Shown: one piece after another, positions 56,441 to 64,000 of the stretch
How positions within the stretch are numbered: position 1 is the stretch's first letter
Layout of the letters: each line of letters begins with the position of its first letter
Assembly: GCA_916048095.2 (NCBI GenBank)
Contig: OU696591.1
Span: 6,624,999-6,688,998, forward strand
Direction of reading: 5' to 3'
DNA length: 64,000 nucleotides
Origin: Sacculina carcini
Lineage: Eukaryota; Arthropoda; Thecostraca; Sacculinidae
Position numbers and translations under genes: made by a program
Notes under the pieces: model-generated
What the model saw: the letters and a program-made list of their open reading frames with translations, nothing else
Database searches by the model: none
Told to the model about the DNA's origin: nothing

Positions 56441-56476
56441 GACACACACACACACACACACACAAGCACACACACA
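56393..56476. repeat. (CA)n tract joined to a truncated RT
   Basis: CA/CAGA repeats ending directly at the RT codons. Confidence 0.95.
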
Positions 56477-57318
56477 TTTATATAAATGATATATTTGAAG
56501 GTGTAGAGAATTATATGAGTCTATTCGCTGACGATGCAAAATTGATGAAGAACGTGAGATCCAAGGAAGACTGCAAACTGCTGCAAAAGGACCTAGACCA
56601 AATTCATCAATGGAGTATAGACTGGAACATGGAATTCAATCATACGAAATGCCATCACATGAAACTCGGAAAGAGTAAATATCGCCCGAGCTACGAGTAT
56701 AACATAGGAGGACATTTAATAGAAGAGGTGGATGAAGAAAAGGACCTGGGTATAATTTTTCAGAATAATTTATCATGTGGACGACATATAGGCAAAGTAG
56801 TAAGTATGGCGTATCAAACAATAGCGCAAATTAGAACAGTATTTAATTATTTAGACTGCGAAACACTACAAAAAGTTATGGTTGCTATAATAAGACCCAA
56901 GTTGGAGTATGCTGAACCTGTGTGGACGCCATACAAAAAGAAAGATATAGCAAAATTAGAGAAGGTTCAAAAAATATTTTCGAAAATGATTCCGGAACTA
57001 GAGAAATTACCATATGAAGATAGACTAAAAAGACTTGGCTTGAAGACACTGCAGGAACGGAGGAAGAGAGGAGATTTAATTGCCGTTTTCAAGTATTTAA
57101 ATGAGTATGACACAGGATTTGACATTTCGGAATACAAACAAAAAGAAGGAAGACGAGGACACAACAGGAAACTAAAGAAAACCAGATGCCGCAGCGACTT
57201 GAGGAAATATGGCTTCCCGTTTAGGTGCATTACCAAATGGAATTCTTTGAGCAATGATGTTGTGGCAGCCTCAACCATTAGTTCCTTTAAGTCGTTGTTG
57301 GACAAATGTGGCAATTGA
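56477..57318 (+). pseudogene. CR1-like RT C-terminal half, uninterrupted
   Basis: Opens mid-domain at IYINDIFEGVENYMSLFADD, so it lacks the fingers and motif A but keeps the catalytic FADD. It continues through WNMEFNHTKCHHMKLG, EEKDLGIIFQNNL, IIRPKLEYAEPVWTPYKKKD, LGLKTLQERRKRGDLIAVFK and FRCITKWNSLSNDVV to a stop at 57318. This end region is that of CR1/Rex-type LINEs. The 280 codons are open with no stop or frameshift, unlike other fragments, so insertion was recent. 5' truncation is the normal result of incomplete LINE reverse transcription. The 3' UTR is short, to about 57378. Confidence 0.85.
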
Positions 57319-57378
57319 GACGGGACAGCTCGAGCCATGCTCATCTCCCGTAAATTCAACTCGGTGAGAACACACTGA

Positions 57379-57796
57379 TAACTTAACATCACTATCTAGC
57401 TTTGAAACCCGCCAGTTGTGCGGAGCAATTAATAGAATAAAATTAATATTCAATTAAAAATAGAAGAGATACAAATTATAAAGAGAAAAGTTACCCCATT
57501 AAAAGTCTTATCTAATAGAAAAGTATATAGGTGAATATTTTTTATATTTGGACACAATATTTCCCTCAAATAGCATCATATTTAAGCCTGCCCGTCGTAC
57601 GGAAATATTCAGAACTCAAACACGACATAGTGAAAAATGATGAAAAATGAAACATTTTCATCAGAATATTTCCAATATATATTTATAACTTAACATAATT
57701 CCCCAACATCATTTGCACAAGTACTATTATACTTTTACCAGTATAATATTAACTGCCGAAAAATTCATATACATACATTCATATACATTTATATAC
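57379..57796 (+). mobile_element. Dispersed repeat, uninterrupted (empty site of the PLE at 28446)
   Basis: CCAATATATATTTATAACTT at 57672-57691 is the joined sequence that the PLE and TA runs split in the copy at 28259-29150. Confidence 0.8.
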
Positions 57797-57797
57797 A

Positions 57798-57880
<83 letters not shown>

Positions 57881-57884
57881 GATC

Positions 57885-57960
<76 letters not shown>
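57797..57960. repeat. (TA)n - GAGATCCTCT - (TG)n
   Basis: Inverted version of the CA/TA link found next to the satellites. Confidence 0.97.
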
Positions 57961-57963
<3 letters not shown>

Positions 57964-58470
57964 TCCCACCCTCCTTGGTCCATTTTCTATCGCTGCTACT
58001 CGGCCATCAATTGGCATACTCGCTAAAACTTTATACCATCATGTTGAAAATTCTGTTGTCTACCCGATATGCTAAATTTCAAATTTAAAAAATAAAACCC
58101 AAAAAAGATTATAGCGGTCAAAAGACAAAATGAACCCTAAAAAATGCGAAAATTTTGGTCAATTTTCTGAAGACTACTCCTCCTAAATCAACAGTGGTAC
58201 AACTATACAAATTATACCACTGTGTAGAACATTTTCTGTTCTACACAACGAATTACAATTCATACCAAAAATTGAATATAAAACATGTAAAATGGAAAAA
58301 AATTCAATATACTTTCAAAATTGTATTTAAACTCCACGCGTCCGATTTTCTATACTTTTTTCTGCATTTCTCAAAAACTAATTATTACACATCCAAATAA
58401 ATAATACCATCATGCTGGTAATTTTGTTTTCTACAACACGGTATAATTTTTAATCTTCCAAAGTGTATTA
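57961..58470 (-). repeat. TATAAATTATA satellite, opposite orientation
   Basis: GTCCATTTTCTATCGCTGCT then inverted satellite units to GTATTAAAAAAATG. The only block in the window on this strand. Confidence 0.9.
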
Positions 58471-60784
58471 AAAAAATGAATGAATGAATTGAATTGAAAT
58501 ATGAATTGCTCCGCACAACGGCCGGGTTTTAATGCTAGTACATTATATTCCGCATTCATATTAAGCCCAATATAACCTGACCCAATCCTACCAAGCCCAA
58601 CCCAACCATCCCATCTTATCGTATATCATCTCATCCCCTCTTAGTATCAAACACGCGGCCCACCAATAATAATGTTCTCGCAGCCCGCCAGTATAATATA
58701 GAAACCAAACTGTAAGACAGATTAATACACATTTATTGAATATTGCCATTTAATTATATATTATTTAATTTAAGTTCTCATATAGCATTGAAACCCGCCA
58801 GTTGTGCGGAGAAATTGATAGAATAAAATTAATATTCAATTAAAAATAGAAGAGATACAAATGATGAAGAAAAAAGTCACCCCATTAAAAGTCTTATCTA
58901 ATAGAAAAGTATGAAGGTGATTTTTTTTTATATATTTGGACAAAATATTTCCCTTAAATAGCGTCATATTTAAGTCTGCCCGTCGTACGAAAATATTCAG
59001 AAATTATACACGAAATAATGAAGAATGATGAAAAATGAAATATTTTCATCATGATGTTTCCAAAATATATGCATAACTTAACATCATTCCTCAACATCAT
59101 TTGCACAAGTACTCTTATACTTTTGCCAGTACAATATTTACTGCCAAAAAATATATATACATACATTATATTCCGCATTCATATTAAACCCAATATAACC
59201 TGACCCAATCCTACCAAACCCAACCCAACCATCCCATCTTATCGTATATCATCTCATCCCCTTTTAGTACCAAACACGCGGCCCACTAATAATTTTCTCG
59301 AATACCGCCAATATAATACAGTAACCAAACTGAAAGACAGATTAATTCACATCTATTGTATAATGCGATTTAATTATATATAATTTAATTCAAGTTCTCA
59401 TCTAGCAGTTAAACCCGTTTGTCGTGCAAAACAATTAATAAAACAAAGGATATCAATTGAAAAGTGTAAATGTAATGATTTTCAGGTTAATTTTGACAAA
59501 ATTTTCCCTCATCCCGCTTCATATTTAAACCCACCCGTCGTGCGGGATAATTCAGAACTCGAACACGATCTTGAAGTCAACTCCGTTAGTTTTGTATATG
59601 AATTCATTATACACGGTGAAATTGAACGTTCTATTGTCTATAATTGCTACCCGCGGGACATTTTTATTCCATAAAAATGATCCATCGTTTCGTTTACGCT
59701 TAAGACCCCTGATCTATTTCATTGAACCCGCTCAGTTATGTCACCTCGTATCCAAGCATACACACACACACAGATAATTCATTATATATATATAAATTTA
59801 TAGTCGCCCGTCGTGCGGAACAATACATAAAATCTATTCATATTCAATCCATAAAAGAAAATGAATACAAATTAAAAAGCAAACAAATTAAATCTGTAAA
59901 TATGCTAACTAATAGTAAAGTCCAAATATGGATGTTTTTATTTTAATTTTGACAGAATATTATCCCTCAACCCGCTTCATATTTAAATCTGCCCGTCGTG
60001 CGGAATAATTAGAAATTCAGACACGAAAAAATAAAATTGTCTTAATTTTTTATCATAATGTTTCCAAAGTATATTTATAAATTAACATCATCTAGCATTG
60101 AAACCATCCCGTATAGCGGAACAATTAGAACAAAAAGTAAAATAAATATTGAATTAATAAAATTACTAATACAAATTAAAAAATTAAAAAAGCAAGCCCA
60201 TAAAAAGTCTTAACCAATAGAAAAGTCTAAATATGAATGTGTTTATGTTAGATGTGGCAAAATATTTTTCCTCGAATAACCTCGTATTTAAACCCGCCCG
60301 TCGTGCGGAACTATTAATAAAGTATAATGAATCAGAAATCAAAAAGCTTATCCAATATAAAAATATAAATGTGTAAGTTCTTGTTTTAATTATTGACGAA
60401 TTTTTTCCCTTCAACACTGCTCAAATTCACACCCGTCCTTCGTGTGTAGTAATTCAGAAGTGTAACACTGTCAAAACAATGCAACTTTCTGTCATCTCTA
60501 TAATTCCAGGTTAATGCTTCCGCTAAAACAGCATAAGTTGGCATTACATGATATTGCAACCCATATCCTTATGCAACTTATGCTTATGCAACTTGAAATT
60601 AAACCAATTAAATTACACAGTTACATTCAGTAGTTTAATTTGTTCCCAATAGCATTTTACCCGCCCGTCGTGCGGAACGTTATTGAGGACAATAAAGCCT
60701 TTATATTCAGTATAGTGTAGCATTAATTAAACTGTACGCAATAAAACCACACCATCCATGCTTGGAGCTAATATGATGCATTCT
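58471..60784 (-). mobile_element. Cluster of CCGC/GCGG Helitron-like repeats
   Basis: Motif copies near 58505 (opposite), 58793, 58972, 59410, 59530, 59807, 59990, 60108, 60293 and 60659. Units of about 300-400 bases, each with two motifs. 60180-60784 parallels 36031-36680. No coding. Confidence 0.65.
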
Positions 60785-62530
60785 TAATTGTGATTGGGCT
60801 TCAGTGAAATTTAATCGGTGTATATTCCTGTGTAATCGCAAGTGCGCATAATAGCTGTCAAATTGGTAATATGTGCTTTTGACTTTACACCGCCGTAACT
60901 TCCTTCAGATACACTTTGGAAAATTACAAATTATACCGTATTGTAGAAAACATCATTTCTAGCACCATGGTATAATTTATTTTTATGTATAAAAAATAGT
61001 TACTGAGAAATGGTAGACAAATGAATTAATTTAAGTCACCTGGTGTTCAAGTGTAATTTGGGATGTATTTGAGAATTTTGCCACTTTTACACGTTTTTGT
61101 ATCATTTGTGGGTATAAATTATAACTTTTCTTGTAGAACACAAAATTATCTACACAGTAGTATATTTCTGTGTAATCGCAAGTGCGTAAATTGTGATTGG
61201 ACTTCAGTGAAATTAAATCAGTTTATATTCATGTGTAATCGCAAGTGCGCATAATAGCTGTCAAATTGGCAACATGACATTTTGACTTTACACAGCCGTA
61301 ACTTACTTCAGATATACTTTGGAAAATTACAAATTATACCGTATTGTAGAAATCAGGATTTCTAGCACGATGGTATAATTGATTTTAATGTCTGACAAAT
61401 AGTTTCTGAGAAATAGTAGAAAAATGAATTAATTTTAGTCATCCGGTGTTCATGTGTAATTTTGGATGTATTTGAGAAGTTTGCCACTTTTACACGTTTT
61501 TTGTGTCATTTGTGGGTATAAATGATAACTTTTCTTGTAGAACACAAAATTATCTACACAGTAGTATAGTTCTGTGTAATCGCAAGTGCGTAAATTGTGA
61601 TTGGACTTCAGTGAAATTAAATCAGTGTATATTCATGTGTAATCGCAAGTGCGCATAATAGCTGTCAAATTGGCAACATGACATTTTGACTTTACACAGC
61701 CGTAACTTACTTCAGATATACTTTGGAAAATTACAAATTATACCGTATTGTAGAAATCAGGATTTCTAGCACGATGGTATAATTAATTTTAATGTCTGAC
61801 AAATAGTTTCTGAGAAATAGTAGAAAAATGAATTAATTTTAGTCATCCGGTGTTCATGTGTAATTTTGGATGTATTTGAGAAGTTTGCCACTTTTACACG
61901 TTTTTTGTGTCATTTGTGGGTATAAATTATAACTTTTCTTGTAGAACAAAAAATTATCTACACAATAGTATAATTTTTATAGCTGTACCATTGCTGGTTT
62001 ATGAGGAATAGATTGCGAAATATTGACCAAAATATTCACGTTCATGTGTGCTAATGTTGCCTTTTTGACTTTGTCATTTACACTTCACACCGCTGTAACT
62101 TGGTTTTAATACACTTTGGAAAGTTAAAAATTATACCGTGTTGTAGAACACAAACTTTCCAGCATGATGGTATTATTTATTTAGATGTGTGATAATTAGT
62201 TTTTGAGAAATAGAGAAAAAAGTATAGAAAATCGGACGCGTGGAGTATAAATATAATTTTGAATGTAGATTGATTTTTTTCCATTTTACATGTGTTAAAT
62301 TCGTTTTTGGGTATAAATTATGGTTTGTTGAGTGGAACAGATAATTTTCTACACAGTGGTTTAATTTTATAGTTGTACCATTGCTGGTTTAGGAAGAGTA
62401 GTCTTCAGAAAATTGACCAAAATTTTCCCATTTTTCAGGCTTCATTTTGTCTTTTCACCGCTCTAACTTTTTTTGGTTTTATTTTTAATATTAAAAATTT
62501 AACCTACAGTGTAGACAAAAAAGTTTCCGG
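60785..62530 (+). repeat. TATAAATTATA satellite, composite copy III
   Basis: As copies I and II but with one extra duplicated stretch: GTAATCGCAAGTGCGTAAATTG occurs at 61177 and 61576. Confidence 0.9.
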
Positions 62531-63150
62531 AGATAGGGTATAGGAGGAGATAGGGTAAACAGACACAAATGACCTCAATGACCTTAAAAATGACCTCAGA
62601 GTTAAACAAAACCGAGCCTATGACCTTCTTGCATCCATATTACCGCTAGGGACTAAGCTTCATCAAAATCGGTCCAGTGGTTCAGAAGGAGATTGGGTAA
62701 ACAGACACAAATGACCTCAATGACCTTGAAAATGACCTCGGAGGTCATCAAAACCTAGCCTATGACCTTCTTGCATCCATTTTACCGCTAGGGACTAAGT
62801 TTCATCAAAATCGGTCCAGTGGCTTAGGAGGAGATTGGGTAAACAGACACAAATGACCTCAATGACCTTGAAAATGACCTCGGAGGTCATCAAAACCTAG
62901 CCTATGACCTTCTTGCATCCATTTTACCGCTAGGGACTAAGTTTCATCAAAATCGGTCCAGTGGCTTAGGAGGATATATGGTAAACAGACACAAATGATC
63001 TCAATGAACTTGAAAATGACCTCGGAGGTCAACGAAACCCAACCTATGACTTTTTTGCATCCATTTTACCCCTAGGGACCAAGTTTCATCAAAATCGGTC
63101 CAATGGTTTAGGAGGAGATAGGATACAAACAGACATTTAGAAAGTTTGCA
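62531..63150 (+). repeat. 142-bp tandem repeat, composite copy III
   Basis: Units start at 62562, 62704, 62846 and 62988, all exactly 142 apart. Confidence 0.95.
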
Positions 63151-64000
63151 ATCAGTGCAGGGCAAAAAAATAATCAATTTGGACCTTCGGGCCGAATTGG
63201 AAAATGCTGCAGTCGTTTCTGTTTGTCGTTTCTCGCAAACAGCACGTGTTGCTCAACGGTAGAACGTCACAGGGGTCCGATGTAACCAGCCGAGTGCCGG
63301 AGGGATCCATACTGAGTCCGTACTGAGTCCGCTCCTGTTTGACATACTCGTCAATGACCTAGCAGTGAGCTTGGGAGACTCGGCGCTACTCTACGCTGAC
63401 GATATCATCAATTCTTAATTGTGTCGAGATGGCTACAGATGGCCAGATTCTACAGTGTCTAATTGGCGGTTTTTGTACCTGCTGCGGTGAATGCGAGTTG
63501 AGACTTGACTCAATCAAATGTTGAAAGCTCAGCGTTACACTCAGAAAGCAGTTGTGCTCGTGCGAGTATAAAATTGGCGGTGAAATAGTACAGACGATTT
63601 GCGTGGTTCGTGTCCTGGGTGTCATGATGAATCTAATCTCACCGTCCTGGGTGTCATGATGAATGTAATCTCACCGTCCTGGGTGTCATGATGAATCTAA
63701 TCTCACCGTCCTGGGTGTCATGATGAATCTAATCTCACCGTCCTGGGTGTCGTGATGAATCTAATCTCACCGTCCTGGGTGTCATGATGAATCTAATCTC
63801 ACCGTCCTGGGTGTCATGATGAATCTAATCTCACCTTCCTGGGTGTCATGATGAATCTAATCTCACCGTCCTGGGTGTCATGATGAATCTAATCTCACCG
63901 TCCTGGGTGTCATGATGAATCTAATCTCACCGTCCTGGGTGTCATGATGAATCTAGTCTCACCGTCCTGGGTGTCATGATGAACGATAAACTCACCTTCG
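63151..64000 (+). pseudogene. CR1-like RT fragment, composite copy III (runs off right edge)
   Basis: Same RT pieces as copies I and II, including YADDIIN near 63395; the stop-rich frame differs slightly. Continues past base 64000. Confidence 0.75.
63612..63996 (+). repeat. 32-bp minisatellite, 11 units plus source unit
   Basis: 352 bases from 63612 to the source version at 63964. Confidence 0.97.

Overview
This window is animal nuclear DNA: spliced exons with GT/AG borders, a TATA-type promoter, LINE, LTR, Penelope-like and hAT/pogo elements, tRNA-derived SINEs and very heavy (CA)n, (TA)n and minisatellite content. The host exons read best as an invertebrate membrane dipeptidase (N-terminal transmembrane form). 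The high simple-repeat load and the LINE types would suit an arthropod such as a crustacean, but species cannot be fixed from the sequence alone. No bacterial, phage or CRISPR feature is present.

Layout. 1-8.5 kb is a graveyard of minus-strand L2-like LINE fragments, a plus-strand Penelope-like element (PLE) with RT and GIY-YIG nuclease, a Gypsy integrase end with part of its LTR, and another LINE fragment. 8.68-10.52 kb holds a small plus-strand gene I infer from a TATA box, splice sites and a signal peptide: an unrecognised secreted protein of about 210 aa. 12.8-18.4 kb carries four minus-strand exons whose phases match (0/0, 0/1, 1/2, 2/0) and which join into the N-terminal half of a peptidase family M19 dipeptidase; the last exon has the DGHND zinc motif. 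The rest of that gene must lie beyond the left edge, which puts the secreted-protein gene inside its next intron on the opposite strand.

A direct segmental duplication of about 11 kb (about 16.5-28.26 kb and 39.84-50.78 kb, about 2% different where compared) covers the first dipeptidase exon, a satellite block, a PLE end, a Gypsy gag/protease/RT fragment, a hAT (ZBED5-like) transposase and an I-like RNase H fragment. Differences between the copies (a solo LTR with target duplication, indels, private stops) date events before or after it.

28.3-39.8 kb and 50.8-64 kb are dispersed repeats. They include one uninterrupted LINE ORF (32.4-35.7 kb) with a viral-type 2A 'stop-go' peptide before its endonuclease-RT, and three copies of a composite repeat (satellite, 142-bp tandem repeat, RT fragment, 32-bp minisatellite) in which the minisatellite is an amplified 11-codon piece of the RT itself. 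A 0.5-kb near-perfect palindrome lies at 55.7-56.2 kb. Most transposon ORFs are broken; the host gene exons, the secreted-protein gene and the 2A LINE are the only coding units that look intact.
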